Part shown: positions 19,326-31,385 of the stretch, piece by piece
Layout of the letters: each line of letters opens with the position of its first letter
How positions within the stretch are numbered: position 1 is the stretch's first letter
Assembly (NCBI RefSeq): GCF_900176885.1
Contig: NZ_LT839648.1
Coordinates: 674,258 to 738,257 of the forward strand
Direction: 5' to 3'
Length of the DNA stretch: 64,000 nucleotides
From: Oceanobacillus senegalensis
GTDB lineage: Bacteria; Bacillota; Bacilli; Bacillales; Amphibacillaceae
Made by a program: the position numbers and the translations under genes
The notes under the pieces: generated by a model
The model's database searches: none
What the model was told of the DNA's origin: nothing
What the model saw: only the letters and a program-made list of their open reading frames with translations

Positions 19326-19962
19326 ATGAGAAGGTTTGTTTTGACGAATAATCAGAAAAAGTAACAATACCTATATTATAAAGATAAGCGATGATATTTA
19401 ATATAAATGCTGGTATTCTTTTTGGGAAACATCTCTTTATATAAAATTTATCATACGCTTTTTTTAAATCCTCCCATTGTTTACACCCATTGGATTGTTT
19501 AAATCTCGCTACATCAATTAATTTAATGTTTCCATTTTTGGTTAAGATAATATTTCGAATGTGGACATCGGAAGGGGTTAATCCAACTTTTCTTGCTTTG
19601 GCAAGAGCGTTGTCAGTTTCTTTAATATATAATGGTTTAATCTCTATCCCTTTTGTTAGGCATTCAAATAAAGTATAGCCATCGATGTAATCAATAACTA
19701 GATAGTTTTGTCCATAATCATGTAAAGTAGGATAATAAATTATCCCTTTCAGCTTTTTATAAATATTAGCTTCTTCTACTGCGACCTTTTCATAGGCAGG
19801 GAAGAAGATTTTTATAGCTTTATTCGTTCCTTGAATTTTAAACACTACAGCACTTCTTCCTGTCCCAATATGCTTGAGTGAGGAATCCTGATGTAGGATA
19901 GAAATACGATTTCTCTTAACTTTTAGTTTTACACTGTTTGCTAAATCTTGGTATTGGTTCAA
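19297..19962 (-). CDS. Atypical serine/threonine protein-kinase-like protein
   Basis: A 221-residue single-domain kinase fold without membrane or sensor domains. Visible parts are a glycine-rich loop IGTGRSAVVFKI (about 31-42), a lysine in AIKIFF, a catalytic-loop equivalent SDVHIRNIIL (Asp and Asn kept) and a metal-loop equivalent LIDVARF in place of DFG. Similar short kinases (YrzF/YbdM group) exist in Bacillus; targets are unknown. The start is TTG 19962 after AAGGGAG. Confidence 0.75.
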   Translation of the reverse strand: MNQYQDLANSVKLKVKRNRISILHQDSSLKHIGTGRSAVVFKIQGTNKAIKIFFPAYEKVAVEEANIYKKLKGIIYYPTLHDYGQNYLVIDYIDGYTLFECLTKGIEIKPLYIKETDNALAKARKVGLTPSDVHIRNIILTKNGNIKLIDVARFKQSNGCKQWEDLKKAYDKFYIKRCFPKRIPAFILNIIAYLYNIGIVTFSDYSSKQTFSWKKRIRKSS

Positions 19963-20376
19963 AAGGGATCTCCCTTCCTTACTGGTTTAAAATGTAAAGT
20001 GAATATTTAATTACTAGGGACTTACTTTATCCCTACTCAAAAGTTTTCAGTAGCATATGCCTTCATTAGAGGAGTATTAATAGTCGTTAATTTAGTTGTA
20101 AAAAGGTTGCTTATATCATTTTATTATATAAACCCGATTTGTATGAACTAATTTGTTTTGATGTAAACTTTTGCGATGATTTGAATTACTGGTATTTATT
20201 GAAAGGTGAGAAAGTATCAACCTTTATGGTTATTCCATTCGTAATCGGGAATAGCAGGAACCTGCCCCAGCACTTTTGTTCCCACAATATCATTGTAATC
20301 CTTTTCATATAGGTTAGTGACTTTTATTAGAAATAGTGGCAAAATAAAAACAAAGCCTTCATTGGGGGTGTGAAAG
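19963..20376. other. Intergenic region upstream of rpoN
   Basis: There is no confident gene. A 41-codon minus-strand frame (20342-20217) reads as plausible protein sequence and is described separately. No -12/-24 or clear sigma-A promoter for rpoN is assigned. Confidence 0.4.
20217..20342 (-). pseudogene. Possible gene remnant (41 codons)
   Basis: From a TTG at 20342 the frame ends in TGA at 20217-20219. Its C-terminal part includes DIVGTKVLGQVPAIPDYEW, which resembles the PVLGxIPxI tail of Wzz/CpsC-type chain-length proteins. There is no ATG and no upstream body of such a protein, so a decayed fragment is the best guess. It could also be chance. Confidence 0.25.
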
Positions 20377-21663
20377 ATGAAACACAGCTTGATTCAGCAA
20401 CAGGTATTACAGTGGAAAATGAATCAATCGTTAATGCAATCGATAAATATATTGCAGTATACTAGTACAGAGCTAACAGAATATATTAACCAGCTGTCTA
20501 AGGAAAATCCTCTTATTGAGGAGGTAAATTATGATTATGAGATGGAAGACTATCGTCAGTCACATTCTTCTCAGCCGTCAATTGGCGAAATAAACAAAGC
20601 AGAATTAACGATGTATGAGCAATTAAAAAACCAGCTTGTTTCTTTGGATTATCCAAAAGCATTGAAACCAATCATTGAATATGGAATCGATTCAATAAAT
20701 GATGATGGCTATTTGGCTGTTGAGTTAGAAGTATGGGCAGAAGATTGCGGAACATCGCTAGAAACGGTTGAAAAAGCATTACTTGTCATCCAAACATTAG
20801 AACCAGTGGGCATTGGGGCACGAACACTTACAGAATGTATTCTACTTCAATTGAAGCAAATGAAAACGTTTCATCCCTTTGTAGAGGATTTATTGGAATC
20901 CCATTTGGAATGGATTGCTGAAGAAGATGTCGATGCTATTGTAGAATTCTATAATACTACACGTTCTATCGCAGAAGAAGTAATTGATAACATTAAGCTC
21001 TGCCATCCGAAGCCTGGGTTGCTATTAGATACGAAGACCCCTGAGTACATCATTCCAGAAGCTGCTATCTATAAAGAAGATGGCGTATGGAAAATAAAGT
21101 TTTATAAATGGGCCACCCCATCCATTCAAATAAATCCAGAATATAAAAATATGATGGGATTAGAGAAAGAAGCAGAAAAATACCTTAAGGAAAAATACAA
21201 GCAAATAGAATGGCTAAAACAAGCTATTGGTTTTCGGACAAATACACTAGAAGGTATTATTCAAGATATCGTTCAGAAGCAGTACGCATTCTTTGAAGAG
21301 GGTACAATAAGACTTCAACCATTAACATTAAGGGAAATTGCTAAAGATGTAGGTATTCATATATCCACGGTCAGTAGGGCAATTAATCAAAAATATGTTC
21401 AAACACCTCATGGTGTGCTGCCAATAAAGTTTTTTTTCCAGTCCGGAGTTCGGCAAAGCAATGGAAAAAGTACGGCAGCAACAGCCATAAAACACCTTAT
21501 ATTTCAATTAATACACGAAGAAGATAAGAAAAAACCACTATCTGATCAATCTTTAAAAAATAAACTGGATGAAGAATATGGAATAAAAATTGCAAGAAGG
21601 ACGGTTATGAAATATCGTGAACAATTACATATTCCATCATCAATGAAAAGGAGAAAAACGTAA
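20377..21663 (+). CDS. rpoN: RNA polymerase sigma-54 factor (SigL)
   Basis: Directs RNA polymerase to -12/-24 promoters with enhancer-binding activators. The 428-residue protein has the Gln-rich region I (LIQQQVLQWKMNQSLMQSI), a core-binding region, the helix-turn-helix LREIAKDVGIHISTVSRAI at about 325-343, and the RpoN box ARRTVMKYRE near 408-417. It overlaps the next gene at TAATG. No sigma-54 activator gene is in the window. Confidence 0.97.
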   Translation: MKHSLIQQQVLQWKMNQSLMQSINILQYTSTELTEYINQLSKENPLIEEVNYDYEMEDYRQSHSSQPSIGEINKAELTMYEQLKNQLVSLDYPKALKPIIEYGIDSINDDGYLAVELEVWAEDCGTSLETVEKALLVIQTLEPVGIGARTLTECILLQLKQMKTFHPFVEDLLESHLEWIAEEDVDAIVEFYNTTRSIAEEVIDNIKLCHPKPGLLLDTKTPEYIIPEAAIYKEDGVWKIKFYKWATPSIQINPEYKNMMGLEKEAEKYLKEKYKQIEWLKQAIGFRTNTLEGIIQDIVQKQYAFFEEGTIRLQPLTLREIAKDVGIHISTVSRAINQKYVQTPHGVLPIKFFFQSGVRQSNGKSTAATAIKHLIFQLIHEEDKKKPLSDQSLKNKLDEEYGIKIARRTVMKYREQLHIPSSMKRRKT

Positions 21664-21923
21664 TGTTACATGTTATTTTTTACACGAAGGAAATCTGTTC
21701 TCTATGTGACGATGCCGAGGCATTGCTATCTTTATTTCAAAGGGATTATCCTTATGAGTTGGAGAGAAGGGATATTTATAAGAAGGATGAATGGCTAGAA
21801 AAATATCAGTTACAAATTCCTGTTGTTGAAGTAAATGGGAAACAGTTAAACTGTGAAGAAATAAATTATGATTCCTTAGAAAAATTATTAAAAGAGGAAT
21901 ACGAAATGCAGACCGGTAATTAA
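21663..21923 (+). CDS. Glutaredoxin-like thiol protein
   Basis: An 86-residue thioredoxin-fold protein with CSLC at residues 12-15 and the cis-proline block IPVVEVNG near 55-62. It probably reduces or transfers electrons to a cytoplasmic partner that is unknown. It starts at the last base of rpoN and therefore is co-translated. A similar small gene precedes cggR in several Bacillus species. Its stop lies inside the loop of the terminator hairpin. Confidence 0.82.
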   Translation: MLHVIFYTKEICSLCDDAEALLSLFQRDYPYELERRDIYKKDEWLEKYQLQIPVVEVNGKQLNCEEINYDSLEKLLKEEYEMQTGN

Positions 21924-21937
21924 TCGGTCTTTTTTTA
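21910..21937 (+). terminator. Terminator overlapping the end of the glutaredoxin-like gene
   Basis: AGACCG (21910-21915) pairs with CGGTCT (21925-21930), followed by seven T. The TAA stop is in the loop. Confidence 0.75.
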
Positions 21938-22210
21938 TTTTCATAGAGATTTTTTAATACATTAATTTCTGCACTCATTGATTTCCTCTCCAAACAGTTT
22001 CGCACCTTAGCGCATTGCTTCAGAATCAGTAGCGGTAAAAACGCATTAACTATATATGGCGGTTATTTTTAAATGCAAAGACAAAAAGAATCCTTGTTTA
22101 TTTGAAATGATTTATGGAATGCTAAGGTCGTGTACTATCTATAAGTGTTATTCTGAACAGTTGATCATTCCTTCCAAGCATATTTTCACAAAAATATAAG
22201 GTTATATTAT
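21938..22210. other. Intergenic region before the cggR promoter
   Basis: I see no gene, repeat or hairpin of note in this part of the 381-base gap. Confidence 0.5.
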
Positions 22211-22238
22211 TTGTCAATTATTAAAACTATGCTATAAT
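22211..22238 (+). promoter_or_regulatory. Promoter of the cggR-gapA operon
   Basis: TTGTCA (22211-22216), a 16-base spacer and TATAAT (22233-22238) fit sigma-A. The CggR operator begins 11 bases downstream. Confidence 0.75.
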
Positions 22239-22248
22239 AAAAATTGAC

Positions 22249-22284
22249 TGGGACATAATTCAACCGTACGGGACGTATTATGAC
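22249..22284 (+). promoter_or_regulatory. CggR operator
   Basis: The pattern TGGGAC-N6-CAAC-N4-CGGGAC-N6-TGAC spans 22249-22284. It matches the B. subtilis CggR operator layout CGGGAC-N6-TGTC-N4 repeated, with the same spacing, and lies downstream of the -10 where bound CggR would block elongation until fructose-1,6-bisphosphate releases it. Confidence 0.88.
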
Positions 22285-22304
22285 CAGTGAGGAAGGGATT
22301 TTAT

Positions 22305-23327
22305 ATGAGAACTTTAACCGAATTGCAGAAAAAGCTTATACCCGATGTACTCGAGATTATGCAACGACGCTATTTTATTTTGCAAAGTGTTGAAAGCTTT
22401 CAACCGATAGGAAGAAGAGGTCTTGCAGGTAAAATGAATATAACGGAAAGAAATGTCCGAGCTGAGATTGATTTATTACATAAGCAAGGGCTAATCGATA
22501 TAACATCAAAGGGTATGTATATTTCAAAAGAGGGTAAATTAATTCTTGAACAATTATCTGAAATGATGAAGGAAATTGTCGGATTATCTCATTTAGAAAA
22601 ACAAATTCGGGAAAAGTTAAATGTGAAAAAAGTCATTATTGTACCTGGTGATAGTGATGAACATGGATGGGTTAAGCAAGAAATGGGAAAAGCTTGTGTA
22701 TCTTTTCTTAAGACGATTATTCATACTCATTCAACCATTGCTGTGACTGGTGGAACAACAATGGCTGCTATTGCTGAGGTCATGTCTCCGTTAAGTAATG
22801 ATGCGGAATGTTTGTTTGTTCCAGCTCGAGGTGGAGTTGGTGAAAAAGCAGCAGAAAGTCAAGCTAGTAGAATTGTAGCAGAGATGGCTAAGAAAGCAAA
22901 TGGCGATTATCGTCTGCTATATGCTCCGGATCCAATAAGTGAATCTTCCTATCAAAACTTGATTAATGAACCGGTGATTCGAGAGATTTTGGAGCAAATC
23001 CGACATGCAAATATTGTTATTCATGGTATTGGAGATGCTAAAACGATGGCTAAGCGCCGTAAGACATCGGAAAAAGTTATGGATAAATTAACAGCCAATC
23101 ATGCGGCAAGTGAGGCATTTGGTTATTACTTCGACCAGGAAGGAAATATAGTCCATAAGGTTCGTACTATAGGTCTTCAATTAGAGGATTTAGCATCTAT
23201 TGAAAATGTGATAGCTGTCGCCGGTGGAAAGTCGAAGGCAGAAGCAATTGTTTCTTATTTTAAACAAGGAAAAAGTGATTTGCTTATCACAGATGAAGCA
23301 GTAGCAGAGGAGATTTTAAGAGGTTAA
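22305..23327 (+). CDS. cggR: Central glycolytic genes regulator CggR
   Basis: SorC/DeoR-family repressor of the glycolytic operon, with fructose-1,6-bisphosphate as inducer. The 340 residues equal the B. subtilis length. The N-terminal helix-turn-helix (AGKMNITERNVRAEIDLLHKQG) is at about residues 33-55; the sugar-phosphate domain holds VTGGTTMAAIAEVM and GIGDA. The ATG at 22305 follows GAGGAAGGG; the in-frame GTG at 22287 touches the operator and is rejected. Confidence 0.95.
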   Translation: MRTLTELQKKLIPDVLEIMQRRYFILQSVESFQPIGRRGLAGKMNITERNVRAEIDLLHKQGLIDITSKGMYISKEGKLILEQLSEMMKEIVGLSHLEKQIREKLNVKKVIIVPGDSDEHGWVKQEMGKACVSFLKTIIHTHSTIAVTGGTTMAAIAEVMSPLSNDAECLFVPARGGVGEKAAESQASRIVAEMAKKANGDYRLLYAPDPISESSYQNLINEPVIREILEQIRHANIVIHGIGDAKTMAKRRKTSEKVMDKLTANHAASEAFGYYFDQEGNIVHKVRTIGLQLEDLASIENVIAVAGGKSKAEAIVSYFKQGKSDLLITDEAVAEEILRG

Positions 23328-23366
23328 ACCTCTTTTAATTCATATATAAATATATTCAAAAATTAG

Positions 23367-24386
<1,020 letters not shown>

Positions 24387-24440
24387 GAAATAAGGGGAAG
24401 GCGGATTTTAAAGCTGAAGCCTCGTTTCTAAAATATACCT

Positions 24441-24475
24441 AAAAGGGGAGGAGGGAGCTCCTCTCCTTTTTACAT
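24441..24475 (+). terminator. Hairpin between gapA and pgk
   Basis: AAAAGGGGAGGAG pairs with CTCCTCTCCTTTT around GGAG, with T-rich sequence after it. It is probably a partial terminator or mRNA stabiliser, since pgk to eno are normally read through as well as from their own promoter. Confidence 0.7.
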
Positions 24476-24591
24476 TTTTGTAATGAAGTAATACCTCTAT
24501 TTGTTATATAATGGATAATGAGATAAAATTTGGTAGAACCTAACGACAGTAGATATCGTACATATTAAGTTAGGAAATAGGAGGCTGTAAA

Positions 24592-25773
24592 TTGAATAAG
24601 AAAACACTTAAAGACCTTGATGTAAAAGGAAAAAAAGTTTTTTGTCGTGTTGATTTTAATGTTCCTATGAAGGATGGACAGGTAACAGATGATACACGAA
24701 TTAAAGCAGCATTACCTACGATTAAGCATTTATCAGATGCTGGCGCAAAAGTCATATTAGCAAGTCACCTCGGGCGTCCTAAGGGTGAGGTTGTTGAAGA
24801 ATTACGCTTAGATCCAGTAGCTAAACGATTGAGTGATTTAACTGGAAAAGATGTAGTAAAAACAGATGCTGTTTATGGAAATGAAGTTAATGAAGCGATT
24901 TCTGGACTTAGTGATGGCGACTTATTACTTATTGAGAATGTCCGTTTTGAAACTGGTGAGGAAAAAAATGATCCCGAATTAGCACAAAGTTTTGCAGATA
25001 TGGCAGATCTATATGTGAACGATGCATTTGGTGCGGCCCATCGTGCACATGCATCCACTACAGGAGTTGCAGAAAAATTACCTGCTGCAGCTGGTTTCTT
25101 AATGGAAAAAGAAATTAGTGTACTAGGAAAGGCATTAGAGAATCCTGAACGTCCATTTACGGCAATCATTGGTGGTGCAAAGGTAAAAGATAAAATAAAT
25201 GTTATCGATAATCTATTAGATAAAGTAGATAATTTGATTATCGGTGGTGGACTAGCTTATACCTTTGTTAAAGCTCAAGGTCATGAAATTGGAAAATCTC
25301 TATTAGAAGAGGATAAAATCGATTTGGCTAAAGAGTTTATGCAAAAGGCCGAAGAAAAAGGTGTCAATTTTGTTTTACCCATGGACGTCATTGTAGCTGA
25401 CGATTTTTCTGAAGAGGCTAATACACAAGAAGTTCCAATTGATCAGATTCCAAGTGATTGGGAAGCACTTGATATTGGACCAAAAACCCGTGAGAAATAC
25501 AGTCAAATCGTTGCAGATTCCAAGCTTGTCATTTGGAACGGACCAATGGGAGTATTTGAAATAAATGTCTTTGCAAATGGTACGAAAGCCGTTGCTGAAG
25601 CATTAGCCAGTACAAATGGCTATACTATTATTGGTGGTGGTGATTCCGCAGCAGCCGTTGAGAAATTTGACTTAGCTGAACAAATGGATCATGTATCAAC
25701 TGGTGGAGGTGCTTCCTTAGAATTTATGGAAGGAAAAGTACTACCAGGAGTAGCAGCACTTAACGAGAAGTAA
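24592..25773 (+). CDS. pgk: Phosphoglycerate kinase
   Basis: Transfers the acyl phosphate of 1,3-bisphosphoglycerate to ADP. The 393-residue protein shows [19 protein letters not shown] near residues 19-37, [10 protein letters not shown], and the C-terminal nucleotide motif [12 protein letters not shown]. The start is TTG at 24592 with AGGAGG nine bases upstream. It opens the pgk-tpiA-gpmI-eno segment. Confidence 0.97.
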   Translation: MNKKTLKDLDVKGKKVFCRVDFNVPMKDGQVTDDTRIKAALPTIKHLSDAGAKVILASHLGRPKGEVVEELRLDPVAKRLSDLTGKDVVKTDAVYGNEVNEAISGLSDGDLLLIENVRFETGEEKNDPELAQSFADMADLYVNDAFGAAHRAHASTTGVAEKLPAAAGFLMEKEISVLGKALENPERPFTAIIGGAKVKDKINVIDNLLDKVDNLIIGGGLAYTFVKAQGHEIGKSLLEEDKIDLAKEFMQKAEEKGVNFVLPMDVIVADDFSEEANTQEVPIDQIPSDWEALDIGPKTREKYSQIVADSKLVIWNGPMGVFEINVFANGTKAVAEALASTNGYTIIGGGDSAAAVEKFDLAEQMDHVSTGGGASLEFMEGKVLPGVAALNEK

Positions 25774-25808
25774 TCAAACTAAACTATATTTCTTCTAGAG
25801 GTGAGATA

Positions 25809-26567
25809 ATGCGCAATAAAGTAATAGCTGGTAACTGGAAAATGAACAAAGTGTTATCAGAGGCAAATGGTTTTGTAGATGAAGTAACAAGCAAGGTACC
25901 AAATAGCGACCAAGTGGAAGCAATTATTTGTGCACCATTCCCGTTTTTAGCTTCACTCGTAGAGAAGACAAACGGTTCTAAGGTGAAAATTGCTGCACAA
26001 AATATGCACTATGAGGAAAGTGGTGCATTTACTGGTGAGGTTAGTCCAGTTATGTTGAAAGACTTAGGTGTTACACATGTTGTTCTTGGACATTCCGAAC
26101 GCCGTGAGTATTTCGCAGAGACGGACGAAACAGTAAACAAAAAGACACATGCTGCTTTTCAACATGGTTTAACTCCAATTGTTTGTGTTGGGGAAACATT
26201 GGAGCAACGAGAAGCAAATGAAACAAAAACGCTTGTTGAGGGACAGGTTAAGAAAGCTCTTGACGGCCTATCTGAAGAACAGGTAGCTAAAACAATTATT
26301 GCTTATGAGCCAATTTGGGCAATTGGAACAGGCAAAACGGCTTCAAGTGAGGATGCGAATGAAGTATGTGCCCATATCCGAAATGTGGTTAAAGAAGTGA
26401 CTTCTCAAGAAATTGCGGAAAAAATGGTTATTCAGTATGGGGGAAGTGTCAAACCGGCAAATGTTGATGAACTCTTAGCACAATCTGATATTGATGGTGC
26501 ACTAGTTGGTGGTGCAAGCCTTGAGGCTGATTCCTTCTTACAGCTTGTGGAGGCAGGTACAAAATGA
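25809..26567 (+). CDS. tpiA: Triosephosphate isomerase
   Basis: Interconverts dihydroxyacetone phosphate and glyceraldehyde-3-phosphate. The 252-residue TIM barrel has Asn/Lys in AGNWKMNK (8-15), the catalytic His in LGHSERR at about 95 and the catalytic Glu with flexible loop [14 protein letters not shown] at about 166-180. Its stop overlaps the gpmI start by four bases. Confidence 0.97.
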   Translation: MRNKVIAGNWKMNKVLSEANGFVDEVTSKVPNSDQVEAIICAPFPFLASLVEKTNGSKVKIAAQNMHYEESGAFTGEVSPVMLKDLGVTHVVLGHSERREYFAETDETVNKKTHAAFQHGLTPIVCVGETLEQREANETKTLVEGQVKKALDGLSEEQVAKTIIAYEPIWAIGTGKTASSEDANEVCAHIRNVVKEVTSQEIAEKMVIQYGGSVKPANVDELLAQSDIDGALVGGASLEADSFLQLVEAGTK

Positions 26568-28105
26568 GTGACAATAAGTTAGCTGCATTGATTATTTTAG
26601 ATGGATTCGCATTTCGTGACGAGCAGTTTGGTAATGCAGTAGCACAAGCGAAAAAGCCTAATTTTGATCGGTACTGGAACCAATATGCTCATAACCAATT
26701 ACAAGCAAGTGGTGAGGCAGTTGGTTTACCAGATGGTCAAATGGGGAACTCAGAGGTTGGTCATTTGAACATTGGAGCAGGTAGAATCGTTTACCAAAGC
26801 TTGACACGTGTGAATTTATCGATAAAAGAAGGCGAATTTTTCCAAAAAGGAGCCTTTCTAAAATCCATTCAACATGCGAAGGATAATAATCGTGCCCTCC
26901 ATTTATTTGGTTTATTATCAGATGGTGGTGTACATAGTCACATTAATCATTTATTCGCTTTATTAAAACTTGCAAGTGATCAAGGGTTAGATAAGGTTTA
27001 TGTACATGCCTTTTTAGATGGACGTGATGTAGGACCACAAACGGCAGAAAAATATATTAAAGAAACAGAAGAAAAAATGAAGGAATTAGGTGTGGGGCAA
27101 TTTGCAACTATTTCTGGTCGTTATTATTCGATGGATCGGGACAAACGTTGGGATCGTGTGAAAAAATCATATGATGCCATGGTTTACGGTGAAGGTCCAA
27201 CCTATCGTACACCAATGGAAGTCATTGAAGATTCGTATAAAAACGGAATCCATGATGAGTTTGTTATTCCATCCGTAATGTTGGATGAAAACGGGGAACC
27301 GGTTGGAAAAGTTGAAGATAATGATTCTATTATTTTCTACAACTTCCGTCCAGACCGTGCCATTCAGATTTCACGTACATTTGCAAACGATGATTTCCAT
27401 GATTTTGATCGAGGAGAAGGTGTACCGAAAAATCTAGACTTTACGATGTTAACTGAGTTTAGTGAATCAGTGGATGGTTATGTAGCGTACAAGCCAGTTA
27501 ACTTAGATAATACGGTTGGTGAGGTACTTTCTCAGAATAACTTAAAACAGCTACGAATTGCTGAAACGGAAAAATATCCACATGTAACCTTTTTCATGAG
27601 TGGTGGACGTGAACAGGAGTTTGATGGTGAAAAACGTATCCTTATTGATTCACCAAAGGTTGCAACATATGACTTGAAACCTGAGATGAGTGCATATGAA
27701 GTAACGGACGCGTTATTAAAAGAACTTGACTCAGAAAATAGACCAAATGCCATCATTTTAAACTTTGCAAACCCGGATATGGTAGGACATTCTGGAATGC
27801 TAGAGCCAACGATTAAAGCAATCGAAGCGGTGGATGAATGCCTCGGAAAAGTAGTTGATAAAATTAAAGAACTAGGTGGTAATGCAATTATTACTGCCGA
27901 CCATGGTAATTCAGATGAAGTGGTGACAAAAGAAGGGAACCCTATGACAGCACATACGACAAACCCGGTTCCTGTTATTGTTACAAAAGAAGATATAGAA
28001 TTACGTGATGGAGGAATCTTAGCTGATTTATCTCCAACATTACTTAATTTATTAGAAGTCGATAAACCTGAAGAAATGACTGGTAGTTCATTAATTAAGA
28101 AATAA
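26564..28105 (+). CDS. gpmI: 2,3-bisphosphoglycerate-independent phosphoglycerate mutase
   Basis: Mn-dependent enzyme that moves phosphate between C3 and C2 of glycerate. The 513-residue protein has the alkaline-phosphatase-type metal site ([12 protein letters not shown] near residue 10), the phosphoserine motif [17 protein letters not shown] at about 57-73, and the C-terminal [10 protein letters not shown]. The usual DGFG is DGFA here, a small change at a position next to the metal site. Confidence 0.96.
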   Translation: MSDNKLAALIILDGFAFRDEQFGNAVAQAKKPNFDRYWNQYAHNQLQASGEAVGLPDGQMGNSEVGHLNIGAGRIVYQSLTRVNLSIKEGEFFQKGAFLKSIQHAKDNNRALHLFGLLSDGGVHSHINHLFALLKLASDQGLDKVYVHAFLDGRDVGPQTAEKYIKETEEKMKELGVGQFATISGRYYSMDRDKRWDRVKKSYDAMVYGEGPTYRTPMEVIEDSYKNGIHDEFVIPSVMLDENGEPVGKVEDNDSIIFYNFRPDRAIQISRTFANDDFHDFDRGEGVPKNLDFTMLTEFSESVDGYVAYKPVNLDNTVGEVLSQNNLKQLRIAETEKYPHVTFFMSGGREQEFDGEKRILIDSPKVATYDLKPEMSAYEVTDALLKELDSENRPNAIILNFANPDMVGHSGMLEPTIKAIEAVDECLGKVVDKIKELGGNAIITADHGNSDEVVTKEGNPMTAHTTNPVPVIVTKEDIELRDGGILADLSPTLLNLLEVDKPEEMTGSSLIKK

Positions 28106-28157
28106 ATAGAATGATAAAGATCACTATAAAGATAATTAAACCATTATAGGTAATTAA

Positions 28158-29471
<1,314 letters not shown>

Positions 29472-29504
29472 ATTCGATAAATTTTATCGAAGTAATTAGA
29501 AAAA

Positions 29505-29540
29505 AAACGTTTAGATCACTCGGTGGTCTAAACGTTTTTT
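29505..29540 (+). terminator. Terminator of the glycolytic operon
   Basis: AACGTTTAGATCAC pairs with GTGGTCTAAACGTT (one G-T pair) and is followed by TTTTTT. A smaller hairpin TTCGATAA/TTATCGAA lies directly after the eno stop. Confidence 0.9.
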
Positions 29541-29726
29541 AAATGTTGTTATCTTTTTCAGTATATTTTCCCTCATTTATCACAGGTAGAGGTAAAAAGT
29601 TTCAGTTAGACTATCGTAAACTTTATGACAATAATAACTGGAAAGCGAATTCGATGAGGTAATCACAAAACAACACTCCTGCATCATATTAATGAGCATA
29701 GAAACTTATAACGGGAGAGGTTAAAT

Positions 29727-30698
29727 GTGGCACAGAAGGTATTGCTTTTTGCAGATGTAGGAATCGATGATACGATTGCTATCATTTATTCATATTTAAA
29801 TAGTGAAATAGATATTGTTGGGATAGTAGCTGATTATGGAAATATCCCAAGAGAAAATGCAGTAGATAATATTCTATACGTACAAAGCTTATTTGAATCA
29901 CAAGAGGTTGAGGACATAAGCGTTTTTGCTGGGGCCGAAATACCGATGACCGCAGAAGTTCCTGAGTTTGTTCCTGAAATCCATGGAGAATATGGACTTG
30001 GACCTATTACACCACCGACAGCCGAACAAACGCAGTTGTTTGAGAATTTCTTTAGCATTGTAAATATTATTGAAGAATACCAAGATGATTTAATTATTGT
30101 TAATATAGGTCGATTAACTTCTCTTGCCACTTTATTTTTGCTGTATCGTGACTTAATGACTAATGTGAAAAGGTATTTTCTTATGGGGGGAGCTTTTTGG
30201 GTTCCGGGAAATGTAACAGCAGTTTCCGAAGCGAATTTTCATGGAGATCCAGTTGCAGCACAGATTCTTTTAACCTATGCCGATAGCGTTACCATTATCC
30301 CTTTAAATGTAACAGAGCGAGCTATAGCAACCCCTGAGATGGTAAATTATATTGATAGAGTCGGTCAAGTTCCACTTGTCAAAACGTTAATTGATTATTA
30401 TTATGACTTTTATAAGGAGAGAAATCCAGATATTTTGGGAAGTCCATTACACGACGTTTTAACGGTGATGGCAGTTAATCATGAAGATATGTTTACCTTT
30501 CATAACTTACCTGTTCATGTTGTTCAAGCAACAGAAGGTACAGAACGTGGACAAAGCATAGCAGATATTAGACCATTTGGGAATTTAGAGGAAGAAGCGG
30601 AAATAGAAGTAAAGCATCATCGGATTGCATTTCAACTTGATTATCCCAAATTTTTTAATCGATTTATGACAGTAATGACAGGTCAACAGTTTATATAA
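29727..30698 (+). CDS. Inosine/uridine-preferring nucleoside hydrolase family protein
   Basis: A 323-residue protein of the IunH fold, which cleaves the N-glycosidic bond of nucleosides. The N-terminal Asp cluster is DVGIDDTIAI instead of the usual DTDPGxDDA, so the first Asp-x-Asp is partly changed while the DD pair is kept. VNIGRLTSLA and LMGGAFWVPGN match family motifs for ribose contact, and a His lies in SPLHDVL. The start is GTG 29727 after GGGAGAGG. Substrate is uncertain. Confidence 0.8.
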   Translation: MAQKVLLFADVGIDDTIAIIYSYLNSEIDIVGIVADYGNIPRENAVDNILYVQSLFESQEVEDISVFAGAEIPMTAEVPEFVPEIHGEYGLGPITPPTAEQTQLFENFFSIVNIIEEYQDDLIIVNIGRLTSLATLFLLYRDLMTNVKRYFLMGGAFWVPGNVTAVSEANFHGDPVAAQILLTYADSVTIIPLNVTERAIATPEMVNYIDRVGQVPLVKTLIDYYYDFYKERNPDILGSPLHDVLTVMAVNHEDMFTFHNLPVHVVQATEGTERGQSIADIRPFGNLEEEAEIEVKHHRIAFQLDYPKFFNRFMTVMTGQQFI

Positions 30699-30893
30699 AA
30701 TAAATATTGTAAGTTCCTGGATGTTGTTAATTTTACTAAATTAAAGTAAGTCGAAACTAACAAGAAGAGTCTGTTTCCTCATCATAGAAAGGGGGGATTC
30801 AGGCTATTTCCTTTTAGAATAAACAGATTTTCAAATAAATAATTTTAAAAAATAACATCCAAATATACGAATTGTTCCCTATTTAAATAATCT

Positions 30894-30948
30894 TTGACAA
30901 TTACCTTGAACACATTTAAAATATGAACATATACTAATATATGCATAT
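30894..30948 (+). promoter_or_regulatory. Promoter and probable operator of the czrA-czcD pair
   Basis: TTGACA (30894-30899), 17 bases, TAAAAT (30917-30922). Directly after it ATATGAACATAT (30921-30932) and TATATGCATAT (30938-30948) form an imperfect inverted repeat resembling ArsR/SmtB-family zinc operators. Placement suits metal-relieved repression. Confidence 0.6.
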
Positions 30949-31000
30949 AGCGAAAAGGAAATTTAAGATTAGATTTGTTTATAAAAGGGAGGGGATAATA

Positions 31001-31324
31001 ATGGAAGACACTAATGAAAATGGGAAATTAGATCAAAATGATTTAGATGAAGAAACTTTATTTGTTGTATCACAAACGTTTAAAGCATTAGGAGATCCAA
31101 CTAGAATTCGAATTTTAAATTTACTTTTTCAAAATGAATTCTCGGTAAATAATATAGCGGAAACGTTACATCTAAGACAATCGACTGTTTCCCATCAGTT
31201 GCGTTTTTTGAAAAATTTACGCTTGGTAAAATATCGTAGAGAAGGTACATCATTGTATTATTCTCATGATGACGAACATGTTATGAACATACTGAAACAA
31301 ACGATAGATCATGCTAGACATTAG
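31001..31324 (+). CDS. czrA: Zinc-responsive ArsR/SmtB repressor, CzrA-like
   Basis: A 107-residue winged-helix protein with the recognition region [20 protein letters not shown] at about 54-73. The C-terminal helix carries Asp91, His93, His104 and His107 in the exact D-x-H-x10-H-x2-H spacing of the alpha-5 zinc site of CzrA/SmtB. No alpha-3N cysteine site is present. The ATG at 31001 has GGGAGGGG upstream; an in-frame ATG at 30941 lies inside the operator. It probably controls itself and the exporter after it. Confidence 0.88.
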   Translation: MEDTNENGKLDQNDLDEETLFVVSQTFKALGDPTRIRILNLLFQNEFSVNNIAETLHLRQSTVSHQLRFLKNLRLVKYRREGTSLYYSHDDEHVMNILKQTIDHARH

Positions 31325-31385
31325 TTAATTCAGATTTCGAGTAAAAAAACTTGCTTTTGTTAGATCTAGTGAGGAGTGCTTAAAA

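Noticed and set aside
22246-22264. CTGGGACATAATTCAA as another copy of the GAGGCTGG repeat
   Set aside because: The match is short and the sequence is fully explained by the CggR operator spacing.
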